Assembly (NCBI GenBank): GCA_905233845.1
Contig: CAJOFH010000009.1
Coordinates: 1 to 64,000, forward strand
Reading direction: 5' to 3'
DNA length: 64,000 nt
Source of the DNA: an uncultured Muribaculaceae bacterium
GTDB taxonomy: Bacteria; Bacteroidota; Bacteroidia; Bacteroidales; Muribaculaceae
The notes below the pieces were generated by a model, which was not told where the DNA came from, searched no databases, and saw nothing but the letters and a program-made list of their open reading frames with translations. Numbering within the stretch: position 1 is the stretch's first letter; every line of letters starts with the position of its first letter. The position numbers and the translations under genes are program-made. Below are positions 1 through 9,808 of this stretch, one piece after another.

Positions 1-3000
1 GCGGACCTTGCCCAGCTGGGCGGCGGTAATCTGCAGAATCCCTTCGCCACGCTTGCGACGATAAAGCACTTCATTGGTTACGGCACTACGGAGGCTGGAC
101 AGAATGGTTCACCTACAGTTGCCGGACCGCATGAGCTCGAAGAGTGTTTACTGCCACCGTTCAAGAAAGCTATCGATGCCGGAGCACTCTCGGTGATGAC
201 CTCGTACAACACTATCGATGGCACACCAACCACGTCCAACAAAGCACTGCTCACAGACGTATTGCGCCATCGGTGGGGCTTTCGCGGGTTTGTGGTAAGC
301 GATCTGTATAGCATCGATGTAATTTGGAACACCCATCATGTGGCCCGTAACCGCCAGGATGCCGGCGTGATGGCCCTCAATGCCGGTGTTGATGCCGACT
401 TGGGAGCACAGGCTTTTGCACAGCTGATCGATGCTGTGCAGAAAGGAATGGTGTCGGTTGACGACATCGACAAAGCCGTCAGCCGCATCCTTCGCATGAA
501 GTTCGAGATGGGGCTCTTCGAGCATCCTTTTGTCGATGAGGATGCTGCCGGACGGCAGGTGCGTTCTGACGCCCATCGGCAGGTTGCGCTTGATATGGCC
601 CGCGCATCCATCACCTTATTAAAGAACGATAACGGCGTGCTACCCCTTAACAAAACGAGCAAGGTGCTGGTCTGCGGTCCGAATGCCGATAATGTCTATA
701 ACCTATTGGGCGACTACACAGCGCCACAGGATGAAGGCAATGTGACCACCATTCTCAGCGGCATACGCGCCAAGTTGAATGCTCTGCAGGTAAGCTACGT
801 TCGCGGCTGTGCCGTTCGCGACACCACTACATCCGACATTTCCGCAGCCGTTTCTGCTGCCCGCGATGCCGATGTTATTGTAGCAGTTGTGGGAGGCTCT
901 TCTGCACGCGATTTCAAGACCAGCTACAAGGAAACCGGAGCTGCTGATGCCACACAGCAAACACTTCAGGATATCGATTGCGGCGAGGGTTTCGATCGCG
1001 CCACCCTGACCCCCTTAGGTCATCAGATGCAGTTGCTCAAAGCACTCAAGGCAACCGGCAAACCGCTCGTGGTGGTATACGTTGAGGGACGCCCGATGGA
1101 TAAGCGCTGGGCAGCGGAGCATGCTGACGCCCTACTCACGGCTTACTATCCCGGTCAGGAAGGAGGAAAGGCTGTTGCCGACGTGCTCTTCGGAGACTAC
1201 AACCCCTCTGGCCGCCTGCCCATGTCAGTTCCAGTGAGTGTCGGTCAGTTACCCGTCTACTACAACAAGCGCGCCCCCATGCCCCACGACTATGTGGAGA
1301 TGAGTGCCAAACCACTCTATGCCTTCGGCTACGGGCTTTCCTACACCACCTTCGACTACAGCAACCTTGAGATAGAACAGCAGGACCCTACGACATTCCA
1401 CGTGCGACTTAACGTCACAAACAGCGGTTGCTGCGACGGCCATGAGGTTGTTCAGCTTTATCTGCGCCACGACTATGCCTCCACAGCTCAGCCCCTAATG
1501 CAACTGAAGAAGTTCGAGCGAATCTTCATCCCTAAAGGTGAAACCCGAGAGGTGAGCTTCACGCTGACGGCAGAAGACCTTTCCATTGTAAATGCTCAGT
1601 TGCAGCACGTCGTAGAGCCCGGCAATATCGAACTGATGATAGGCTCTAGCTCCGATCGCATAATGCTCCGACAAAACATCCCTCTCACCCCTCACCCCTT
1701 ACCCCTCAGTTCTGACTCCTCACTCCTCAAATACGTCAACCCTTTCATCGGCACAACGAACTACAGCGCCTGTCATCCCGGAGCAGTACTTCCCAACGGC
1801 ATGATGTCGGTGGTGCCGTTCAACGTGATGGGCAGTGACCTGAACTACTACGATAAAGACGAGCGATGGTGGTCAGCACCCTACGACAACACGAACAAAT
1901 ATTTTACAGGTTTTGCCCATGTGACCCTCAGCGGCGTAGGCTGTCCGGAGATGGGTACATTGCTCACGATGCCTACGACAGGCCCTCTCGATGTGGATTA
2001 TCACCACTACGGAACAGAATATGCCGACGAACAGGCCTCACCAGGATATTACGCTGTAAGTCTGAAGAAATATGGGGTACATTGCGAGGTGAGCCCCACG
2101 TTGCGTAGTTCTGCCGAACGCTACACTTTTCCGAAGGGCGAGGGACACATCCTGCTGAATCTCGGTGCCGGACTGACAAACGAGGTGGGCGGTATGGTGC
2201 ACCGCGTCAGCGAAACGGAAATAGAGGGCTATCGGCTGTTGGGCAACTTCTGTTATCAATCGCAGGCGGTCTTCCCCATCTATTTCGTGATGAGGGTGAA
2301 TAAGCGACCAGTCTCTTCGGGCTACTGGAAGAAACAGCCGCCGATGTCGGGACCGGAGAAAGACTGGGATGCCGACAACGGGAAATACAAGCTCTACACC
2401 GCCTACGGAAAGGAACTGGCGGGCGACGATGTGGGCTATTACTTCAGCTATGATTGCGAGGAAGATGAGCAGGTAGAGGTGCAGATGGGGGTGTCGTTTG
2501 TCTCTATTGACAATGCCCGCGAGAACCTAAACGCCGAACAACCCTTATTCGTTTTCGACGACGTTCACCAGAAAGCCCGCGAACAATGGGAGGCAACACT
2601 GAGTCGGATTACGGTTGAAGGCGGTACGGAGGCTCAGCGGCGGATGTTCTATACCGCACTCTATCACACGCAGATACACCCTAACATCATTCAGGATATC
2701 AACGGACAGTACCCCAAGATGGAATCGTCGGATATCGGCACCACAAGCGGTAACCGCTATACGGTCTTCTCGTTGTGGGATACCTATCGTAACGTCCATC
2801 CGCTCAACACTTTACTCTATCCTGACAAACAACTCGATATGGTTCGATCGATGATTGCGATGTACAGGGAATGGGGCTGGATGCCGCGATGGGAACTCTA
2901 TGGGCGAGAAACTTGGACCATGGAGGGTGACCCCGCTATTCCCGTCATTGCCGACACCTGGCTGAAGGGACTGCGCGACTTCGATGTCGCAACAGCCTAT

Positions 3001-3840
3001 GAAGCGTTCTGTCGCTCAGCCACCCTGCCTGCAAAGGAGAACAAGATGAGGCCCGACATCGACACCTATTTGGAAAAAGGTTACGTGCCCATAGGCGAGT
3101 ATGCTGCCGATATGTCGGGCGACAATTCGGTCTCACATGCTCTTGAATACTACATAGCTGATGCTGCTTTGGCCAATCTCGCAGAAGCCTTGGGCAAGAC
3201 CGCCGATGCCAAACGGTTCCGCCAGCAGAGTCTCGGCTACCGACATTACTACTCAAAGGAAAGCGGTACGCTGCGGCCTATCCTTCAGGACAGCACGTTC
3301 CTGACACCCTTCAATCCTAACGACGGTGCCAATTTCTCGAATGCGCCGGGATTCCACGAGGGCTCCGCCTGGAACTACACGTTCTGTGTTCCTCACGACG
3401 TCATGGGCCTCGCTAAGCTCATGGGAGGCAATAAAGCCTTTGTCCAAAAACTCCAACGCGTCTTTGACGACAATCTATACGATCCCGCCAACGAACCCGA
3501 CATTGCCTATCCCTACCTCTTTACCTATTTCAAAGGCGAGGAATGGCGCACGCAGAAGATAGTTCGCGAACTGATCGACCGTTACTATAACGATACACCA
3601 AGTGGTCTTCCCGGTAACGATGATTGTGGAACGTTGTCGGCGTGGCTCGTATTCTCGATGATGGGGCTCTATCCCGACTGTCCCGGCTCACCCTATTACG
3701 CTCTGACCACACCCATATTCGACAAAGTGACGCTACATCTCGACCCGCGTTACTATCCAGATGGCGATATCGTCATCACACCCAAACCACTCAAGCGCTA
3801 TCGCATCTCTCACGAAGAACTGAAGAAAGGAAAATTCTAA
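1..3840 (+). CDS. GH3 beta-glucosidase-like domain fused to a GH92 alpha-mannosidase-like domain; 5' end lies outside the window
   Basis: Frame 1 is open from base 1 (ADLAQLGGGNLQNPFATLATIKHFIGYGTTEAGQ...). GH3 motif GFRGFVVSDLYSID; C-terminal fibronectin-like domain; then YVNPFIGTTNYSACHPGAVLPNGMMSVVPFN and GNDDCGTLSAWLVFSMMGLYPDCPGSPYY typical of GH92. Confidence 0.9.
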   Translation, partial: ADLAQLGGGNLQNPFATLATIKHFIGYGTTEAGQNGSPTVAGPHELEECLLPPFKKAIDAGALSVMTSYNTIDGTPTTSNKALLTDVLRHRWGFRGFVVSDLYSIDVIWNTHHVARNRQDAGVMALNAGVDADLGAQAFAQLIDAVQKGMVSVDDIDKAVSRILRMKFEMGLFEHPFVDEDAAGRQVRSDAHRQVALDMARASITLLKNDNGVLPLNKTSKVLVCGPNADNVYNLLGDYTAPQDEGNVTTILSGIRAKLNALQVSYVRGCAVRDTTTSDISAAVSAARDADVIVAVVGGSSARDFKTSYKETGAADATQQTLQDIDCGEGFDRATLTPLGHQMQLLKALKATGKPLVVVYVEGRPMDKRWAAEHADALLTAYYPGQEGGKAVADVLFGDYNPSGRLPMSVPVSVGQLPVYYNKRAPMPHDYVEMSAKPLYAFGYGLSYTTFDYSNLEIEQQDPTTFHVRLNVTNSGCCDGHEVVQLYLRHDYASTAQPLMQLKKFERIFIPKGETREVSFTLTAEDLSIVNAQLQHVVEPGNIELMIGSSSDRIMLRQNIPLTPHPLPLSSDSSLLKYVNPFIGTTNYSACHPGAVLPNGMMSVVPFNVMGSDLNYYDKDERWWSAPYDNTNKYFTGFAHVTLSGVGCPEMGTLLTMPTTGPLDVDYHHYGTEYADEQASPGYYAVSLKKYGVHCEVSPTLRSSAERYTFPKGEGHILLNLGAGLTNEVGGMVHRVSETEIEGYRLLGNFCYQSQAVFPIYFVMRVNKRPVSSGYWKKQPPMSGPEKDWDADNGKYKLYTAYGKELAGDDVGYYFSYDCEEDEQVEVQMGVSFVSIDNARENLNAEQPLFVFDDVHQKAREQWEATLSRITVEGGTEAQRRMFYTALYHTQIHPNIIQDINGQYPKMESSDIGTTSGNRYTVFSLWDTYRNVHPLNTLLYPDKQLDMVRSMIAMYREWGWMPRWELYGRETWTMEGDPAIPVIADTWLKGLRDFDVATAYEAFCRSATLPAKENKMRPDIDTYLEKGYVPIGEYAADMSGDNSVSHALEYYIADAALANLAEALGKTADAKRFRQQSLGYRHYYSKESGTLRPILQDSTFLTPFNPNDGANFSNAPGFHEGSAWNYTFCVPHDVMGLAKLMGGNKAFVQKLQRVFDDNLYDPANEPDIAYPYLFTYFKGEEWRTQKIVRELIDRYYNDTPSGLPGNDDCGTLSAWLVFSMMGLYPDCPGSPYYALTTPIFDKVTLHLDPRYYPDGDIVITPKPLKRYRISHEELKKGKF

Positions 3841-3856
3841 CCATGCAATAAGGCTT

Positions 3857-4528
3857 ATGAAACGAGTATTGGAAGTATGTACAGGCAACATAGAGAGTGT
3901 CATCGCAGCAGCCAAAGCGGGGGCAGAGCGTATAGAACTTTGCGCCGCCTTAGACGTTGGTGGCGTAACGCCATCGTTAGGGATGATGCAGTGGACACAT
4001 AGCACCTTTCCGGAGCTGAAAGTGCAGTCGCTGATTCGTTCACGTGGCGGCAACTTCATCTATGACAAAGCCGACCTCGAGACTATGCTCATCGACATCA
4101 GGAAAGCGTTGCCCTACGTCAACGGTATCGTTTGCGGGGCATTAACGAAAGAAGGAGATATCGACATCGAGGTACTACGGCTAATGATGGCGGCAGCAAA
4201 CGGAAAGCCCGTTACCTTTCACCGCGCCTTCGACAGATGTCGTGACCCGAAGAAGGCGCTAGAACAGCTTATCGATGCGGGGTGTACGCGCGTACTAACG
4301 TCTGGACATGAGCCTTCGGCAGAGAAGGGTATTCCCTTGCTTCGGGAACTGATAGAACAGGCAGGCGACCGCATCATCATCATGCCGGGAGGCGGTGTGA
4401 CTACAAACAATGCCCGTCTAATTGTCGACCAAACGGGCTGTAAAGAGATTCACGGTTCGTTCTCTTCCGGTACAGGCATCACTTCCACCGAAGCCGTCAA
4501 GCAGGTGCTTGCTACGATTGCCAAATGA
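3857..4528 (+). CDS. cutC: CutC family protein
   Basis: MKRVLEVCTGNIESVIAAAKAGAERIELCAALDVGGVTPSLGMM, characteristic CutC N-terminus. Confidence 0.9.
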   Translation: MKRVLEVCTGNIESVIAAAKAGAERIELCAALDVGGVTPSLGMMQWTHSTFPELKVQSLIRSRGGNFIYDKADLETMLIDIRKALPYVNGIVCGALTKEGDIDIEVLRLMMAAANGKPVTFHRAFDRCRDPKKALEQLIDAGCTRVLTSGHEPSAEKGIPLLRELIEQAGDRIIIMPGGGVTTNNARLIVDQTGCKEIHGSFSSGTGITSTEAVKQVLATIAK

Positions 4529-4602
4529 CCTTCAGCTCACAAAGGCATCAGTCCAAATTGTGGGTAATAAAAACAAATAAATAATGAGTAAGTAATTTTT
4601 TG

Positions 4603-4610
4603 TACCTTTG
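4603..4610 (+). promoter_or_regulatory. Bacteroidetes -7 element TACCTTTG upstream of the GH29 gene
   Basis: gtaattttttgTACCTTTGcaacg about 50 nt upstream of the start codon. Confidence 0.6.
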
Positions 4611-4657
4611 CAACGCTTAACTATAGGGTAGCATGATTGTCAAAACAACAGAAGGAT

Positions 4658-6022
4658 ATGAAACGAATACTGGCATTATTCGTCCTTTGGGCGATGTTAA
4701 CATCTGTCGCGGCACAGAACAATAACGTTCACGAGCAGTCGTCAACCTACGAGTGGCCGAGCGACGAATTGGTTGTAAGCCGGCTGAAACAATGGCAGGA
4801 CCTGAAGTTCGGTGTGCTCATCCACTGGGGGCTGTATTCGGCTGCGGGCATAGTGGAGTCGTGGTCTATATGCGACGAAGACTGGATTACCCGCGACACC
4901 ACGCGCAGTTATCAGCAATATCTTGACTGGTATTGGGGGCTCGCCGAGGAGTTTTGTCCCACTCGTTTCGATGCCTCACAATGGGCGCAAGCCTGTCGCG
5001 AAGGAGGGATGAAGTATATGGTTTTCACCACGAAGCATCACGACGGTTTCTGCATGTACGATTCGCACGAGACTAACTTTACTATTGCCCGTCATGCCTT
5101 CCGCGATGACCCGCGCCGCGACGTGCTTCGCTATGTGCTCGTTGCCTTTCGCGAGCAGCAGTTTGTCATTGGCACCTATTTCTCGAAACCCGACTGGCAC
5201 TCGCAGGACTATTGGTGGGACACCTATGGCAAGAAAGGTCGCAACGTGAACTACCCCATCGACCAGCATCCGCAGCGTTGGGAGCGTTTCAAACAGTTCA
5301 CACATAACCAAATCAACGAGATTACCTCGCGCTATGGTCGTGTGGATATCCTCTGGCTTGATGGCGGATGGGTGGATAAGGACAATCGCGGACAAGACAT
5401 CGACATGCCCAAACTCGCTGCCATTGCCCGCAAGAACCAGCCTGGCATACTCGTTGTCGACCGCACGTGTCACGGTCCTTACGAGAATTACCAGACCCCT
5501 GAGCGCACCGTTCCCGAACGTCAGCTCGACTATCCCTGGGAGAGCTGCATCCCTCTGACCGATGATTGGGGTTGGACACCCAATGCCCACTACAAGAGTG
5601 CGGAGCAGGTCATCAGCACGTTGATAGAGATTGTGGCCAAAGGGGGTAACCTTGTGCTGGGAGTTGGCCCTACGCCTGACGGACTGTTAAACCCTGAAGT
5701 GGTGAACCGCCTGCAGGAGATAGGCCAATGGCTGAAGCTTAATGGCAAGGCAATCTACGACACTACGACTACACCTTATTACAATGAGGGGGACATCTGG
5801 TTTACGCAGTCAAAGGACAATGCCCGCCATTATGCCATCTACCGGCTTCCTGAGGGCGAACAGTTGCCAGAAACAATTAGCTGGACCACCCATCTGCCCC
5901 GAAAGTCCATCCGTCTGGTGGCCAATGGCAAGCGCGTGGAGTATCGTGTTGAAGGCGATAAGGTCATCGTCTGGCTGCCAAAGAACGTGGCCCAACAGTC
6001 GTTGGCATTTGAGATAGAGTAA
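4658..6022 (+). CDS. Secreted GH29 alpha-L-fucosidase
   Basis: Signal peptide MKRILALFVLWAMLTSVAAQ; FGVLIHWGLYSAAG, TTKHHDGFCMYDS, VDILWLDGGW. The ORF track begins at an upstream TTG; ATG at 4658 is preferred. Confidence 0.92.
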   Translation: MKRILALFVLWAMLTSVAAQNNNVHEQSSTYEWPSDELVVSRLKQWQDLKFGVLIHWGLYSAAGIVESWSICDEDWITRDTTRSYQQYLDWYWGLAEEFCPTRFDASQWAQACREGGMKYMVFTTKHHDGFCMYDSHETNFTIARHAFRDDPRRDVLRYVLVAFREQQFVIGTYFSKPDWHSQDYWWDTYGKKGRNVNYPIDQHPQRWERFKQFTHNQINEITSRYGRVDILWLDGGWVDKDNRGQDIDMPKLAAIARKNQPGILVVDRTCHGPYENYQTPERTVPERQLDYPWESCIPLTDDWGWTPNAHYKSAEQVISTLIEIVAKGGNLVLGVGPTPDGLLNPEVVNRLQEIGQWLKLNGKAIYDTTTTPYYNEGDIWFTQSKDNARHYAIYRLPEGEQLPETISWTTHLPRKSIRLVANGKRVEYRVEGDKVIVWLPKNVAQQSLAFEIE

Positions 6023-6047
6023 TCAGATTAATGAATTGCGTGTAAAA

Positions 6048-9000
6048 ATGAGACTGCTGACCCTACTCCTGATGTGCCCGATGATGCTGGCGGCACAGAC
6101 AAACGAAGTGACAAACCTGGCGCTGCATCGTCAGGCATGGGCATCGTCGACCATAGACTACAACATGACGGCACACTTAGTGACCGACGGCATCTGCGAC
6201 TCAACGAAGCCTATGCCACTTACTGTGCGCACACCACAGGGACATCTGCCTCGGCGCGAGGCGGAATGGACACTCGACGGCAACGAGTGGTCGAGTAACG
6301 TGGTGATGGGCGACAGCACATGGATTGAATATTCATACGGTACTACGGAGGTGCTATGGTTCGCGGGTGCGAGGAAAGTGAAGATTGACGGACGCGTGGC
6401 CTACGACGACACAAAGGCCACGAAGGGCTACCGGCTGGCCTGGCAGGTGTCGGCCGACGGTAAGACGTGGACAACTGTAGGCGAGGTGCACGGCGACGGG
6501 CTGCCAGGTAGAGCGCTGCGCTATAAGCTGCACAATGACCCCAACAAGCAAGAGGACTCGAGCATGCTACCGGCGCGGGAGCTGGACTGCGAAATAACCT
6601 CTCAGTTCCCACCTTTCACCTCTCAGTTCTTATTTTTCCGGCTGTTGTTGGAGATGGAGGGGGCGACCTATTGGGACTTGCACGACATGCATTTCTACGA
6701 CGAGGCTGGCCAGGAGCTGTGGATGCAGTCGTCACAGCAGTTCTGCTCAATGTGGATGAGCGAGGGTGGCGGCAAGGAGTGGCTGAAGGTCGACCTCGGT
6801 ACGCCGTGCCACATCGACAGCGTAGTGCCCCACTGGTATCAGGAGCCCCGCAGCTGGCACACCGAGGTGGAGGACGATGGCCGCACGGTGCGCATCGTGA
6901 TGGAGGAGCCGAACGAGAGCGGCTGTTACGCCATGTGCGAATTAGAGGTGTGGGGAACAGCGTCAGCAAACTCAACACTTGATCCTCAACCATCAACCCT
7001 CAACCCCCAGCTCGGCTTTACCGCTTGTACAAAGGAACGACTAAAAGAACCATCATCCCCATTCACCTGGCAGCTTCAGCGCGCATCTGAGGTACACGCC
7101 ACGGGCGAAGAGGTTTCATCCGCCGACTTCACCACCGACGATTGGATTCCCGCAACGGTGCCAGGCACGGTGCTCACCTCCTATATAAATATAGGCGCAG
7201 TGCCCAACCCGAACTATGCCGACTGGGTAGACCAGATATCGGAGTCGTTCTTCCGTTCGAACTTCTGGTATAGGGAAAAAATTATATACTCCCCTACCTC
7301 ACAGGAAGGTGCCGGGGGTGAGTCTGACGGGTCAGTTCTCCTCTGTTTCGACGGCATCAACTGGAAAGCAAACGTTTTCTTCAATGGCGTGAAGTTGGGC
7401 CGCATAGAGGGAGCATTCCAGCGTGGGCAGTTCGACGTAACAAAACTGTTACGCGACGGTGAGAACTACGTGGCCGTAGAAGTCATCTGCAATGAGCACT
7501 TCGGGTCGCCAAAGGAGAAAAACGAGAACACCACACAATTCAATGGAGGCATCCTCGGAGCCGACAATCCCACGTTCCATGCCTCTATCGGATGGGATTG
7601 GATAACAACGGTACGAGGCCGGGAGGTGGGCATCTGGAACAATGTCTACCTTAGGCGCGTACCCGGCGGCATCGCGCTCAGCGACCCCTATGTCGAGACT
7701 TGTTTAATCAGTAAGGATAAAGAAGGAAAAAGGGAAAAAACAAATAGCACCCAGGTCAGTCTCCGGCCGTCAGTGTTCGTCAAGAACATCAGCAGCAACA
7801 GCTTCAGCGGTATGCTGAAGGGATGGATTGGCAACGTCACATTCCAGAAACACATCACCCTGCCAGCCAACACAGAGCAGGAGGTGACATTCTCGCCTCA
7901 GGAGTTCCCACAGCTAACTAGTCCCCACTTCCGCCTGTGGTGGCCTAACGGCTATGGTCAACCCTATCTGTATCAAGCAGGATACTGCCTTGAAAGTGAT
8001 GAACAAAAAACGAATAGTGAAAAACTGGCGTATAAGGCAGGACTTCGCCAGCTCACCTACGAACATATCAATGACAGCCTGCTTATCTACATCAACGGCC
8101 GACGATTTGTACCGCTCGGCGGCAACTGGGGCTTCTCAGAACACAACCTCCAGTACCAACAACGGGAGTACGAGGCTGCCGTCGCTTACCACAAAGACAT
8201 GAACTGCACCATGATCCGTAACTGGGTGGGGCAGACAGGCCACCACGAGTTCTACAACGTCTGCGACTCCCTTGGCATCATGATCTGGCAGGACTTCTGG
8301 CTCGCCAATCCCGCCGACGGACCCGATCCCTATAACGAGCGCATGTTCCTCAACAATGCTGAGGACTATGTGCGCCGCATACGCCAGCATGCCGCCATCG
8401 GCCTCTACTGCGGACGTAACGAGGGCTACCCGCCACCGAATATCGACCGCAAACTGCGCCAGTTCGTCAGCCAGCTCTCGCCTGGTATCGGTTACATCAG
8501 TAGTTCGGACAATGACGGTGTGACAGGCCACGGGCCCTACTGCGCCCACCCCCCGAAGGCCTATTTCGAGCGGCAGAGCGGCAAGATTCATACCGAGCGA
8601 GGCATGCCCGCCGTGATGAACATCGAAAGCATGCAGCGCACACTGTCTCCCGACGCACTTTGGCCACAGTCCGTTCAATGGGGACAGCACGACTACACGA
8701 TGCTCGGAGCACAGCGAGCCCAGGAATTCAACAGTCTGGTAGCTAAAGCCATGGGCAAGGCAGACAATGCGCAACTCAAAACTCAATTAAACAGCTTCAC
8801 CCGCTGGGCACAGCTCATCAACTACAACGGCTACCGTGCCATGTTCGAGTCGGGCAGCAAGACACGCTCCGGACTGCTCATCTGGATGAGCCACCCCTGC
8901 TGGCCCACGATGGTGTGGCAAACCTACGACTACTACTTCGACCCTACGGCTGCCTACTTCGGCGTGAAGAAAGCCTCGCTACACATACAGCTGAACGCCC

Positions 9001-9587
9001 TGAACGACTCCATCGAGGTGGTGAACCTCTTTGCAGGCGACCATCAGGGGCTGACGGCTACGGCAACCCTCTACGACGTACCCTCGGCACGGAAGCTGTG
9101 GGCCAAGACCGCAAAGCTACAAAGCCGCGACGATTCAACCGTCGGAGTACTCGCGTTGAATAAGGTCTGTGGGTACGAGGGCATCGAGGAGCGTGCGTCC
9201 GGTGGCAGCTCCGCAAGGCTGCTGCGCCTCGAGCTGAACGACAAACGCGGCCTAGTGTCCCTGAACGACTACTACCTTGAGGACTCCGACGGCACACTTG
9301 CTGACATCGCCGCCATGCCGCCGCCCCAGCTTAGCCAGCGCACGGTCGTTACTCCCACAGCCGACGGCTACCATGCCGAGGTCACGCTCAGCAACACCGG
9401 CAAGACCATCGCCCCCTTCCTGCGCCTAAACCTGAAGAATGCCGACGGCATGCAGATTCTCCCCGCTATATACAGCGACAACTACTTCAACCTCCTCCCC
9501 GGCGAGCGCCGCACCGTCACCATCACCTGGAAACGCTCAGATGGTGACACCGCCAAGCCCGTCATCGAGGTAACGCCTCTGAACTGA
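6048..9587 (+). CDS. Secreted GH2-family glycosidase (exo-beta-glucosaminidase / endo-beta-mannosidase-like)
   Basis: Signal peptide; WIPATVPGTVLTSYI, WKANVFFNGVKLGRIEGAFQRGQFDVTKLL, MNCTMIRNWVGQTGHHEFYNVCDSLGIMIWQDFWLANPADGPDP, IGLYCGRNEG. Confidence 0.85.
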   Translation: MRLLTLLLMCPMMLAAQTNEVTNLALHRQAWASSTIDYNMTAHLVTDGICDSTKPMPLTVRTPQGHLPRREAEWTLDGNEWSSNVVMGDSTWIEYSYGTTEVLWFAGARKVKIDGRVAYDDTKATKGYRLAWQVSADGKTWTTVGEVHGDGLPGRALRYKLHNDPNKQEDSSMLPARELDCEITSQFPPFTSQFLFFRLLLEMEGATYWDLHDMHFYDEAGQELWMQSSQQFCSMWMSEGGGKEWLKVDLGTPCHIDSVVPHWYQEPRSWHTEVEDDGRTVRIVMEEPNESGCYAMCELEVWGTASANSTLDPQPSTLNPQLGFTACTKERLKEPSSPFTWQLQRASEVHATGEEVSSADFTTDDWIPATVPGTVLTSYINIGAVPNPNYADWVDQISESFFRSNFWYREKIIYSPTSQEGAGGESDGSVLLCFDGINWKANVFFNGVKLGRIEGAFQRGQFDVTKLLRDGENYVAVEVICNEHFGSPKEKNENTTQFNGGILGADNPTFHASIGWDWITTVRGREVGIWNNVYLRRVPGGIALSDPYVETCLISKDKEGKREKTNSTQVSLRPSVFVKNISSNSFSGMLKGWIGNVTFQKHITLPANTEQEVTFSPQEFPQLTSPHFRLWWPNGYGQPYLYQAGYCLESDEQKTNSEKLAYKAGLRQLTYEHINDSLLIYINGRRFVPLGGNWGFSEHNLQYQQREYEAAVAYHKDMNCTMIRNWVGQTGHHEFYNVCDSLGIMIWQDFWLANPADGPDPYNERMFLNNAEDYVRRIRQHAAIGLYCGRNEGYPPPNIDRKLRQFVSQLSPGIGYISSSDNDGVTGHGPYCAHPPKAYFERQSGKIHTERGMPAVMNIESMQRTLSPDALWPQSVQWGQHDYTMLGAQRAQEFNSLVAKAMGKADNAQLKTQLNSFTRWAQLINYNGYRAMFESGSKTRSGLLIWMSHPCWPTMVWQTYDYYFDPTAAYFGVKKASLHIQLNALNDSIEVVNLFAGDHQGLTATATLYDVPSARKLWAKTAKLQSRDDSTVGVLALNKVCGYEGIEERASGGSSARLLRLELNDKRGLVSLNDYYLEDSDGTLADIAAMPPPQLSQRTVVTPTADGYHAEVTLSNTGKTIAPFLRLNLKNADGMQILPAIYSDNYFNLLPGERRTVTITWKRSDGDTAKPVIEVTPLN

Positions 9588-9620
9588 CAGCCCGCAGCAC
9601 CGGAATCGAACAAATACAAA

Positions 9621-9656
9621 AATATCCCGCTGAAAATCAGTGGGATATTTACTTTT
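9621..9656 (+). terminator. Rho-independent terminator after the GH2 gene
   Basis: AATATCCCGCTGA AAA TCAGTGGGATATT (13-bp stem with one G-U) followed by TACTTTT. Confidence 0.85.
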
Positions 9657-9660
9657 AGTT

Positions 9661-9675
9661 GTGCGCCTGATAGGA
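9661..9675. repeat. Distal att-like copy of the tRNA-Leu 3' end
   Basis: GTGCGCCTGATAGGA, exact 15-bp match and same orientation as 15450-15464. Confidence 0.75.
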
Positions 9676-9781
9676 GTGAGAAGTTGCACAACAAAAAACA
9701 ATAAGACATAACCATTGTTGATTTCCAAGCACTTGGGGTGTATCAAAATATCTTATTGTGTCATAAAATGTCATGAACTTC

Positions 9782-9808
9782 AAAAAAGGGGGGAGCGTGC
9801 GCTCCCCC
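9782..9808 (-). terminator. Strong hairpin with T-run on the minus strand
   Basis: AAAAAA then GGGGGAGC GTGC GCTCCCCC; reads as hairpin plus T6 on the minus strand. Confidence 0.5.

Noticed and set aside
1-9600. Complete polysaccharide utilisation locus
   Set aside because: No SusC/SusD-like genes are visible in the window; they may lie upstream, so only a glycosidase locus is claimed.
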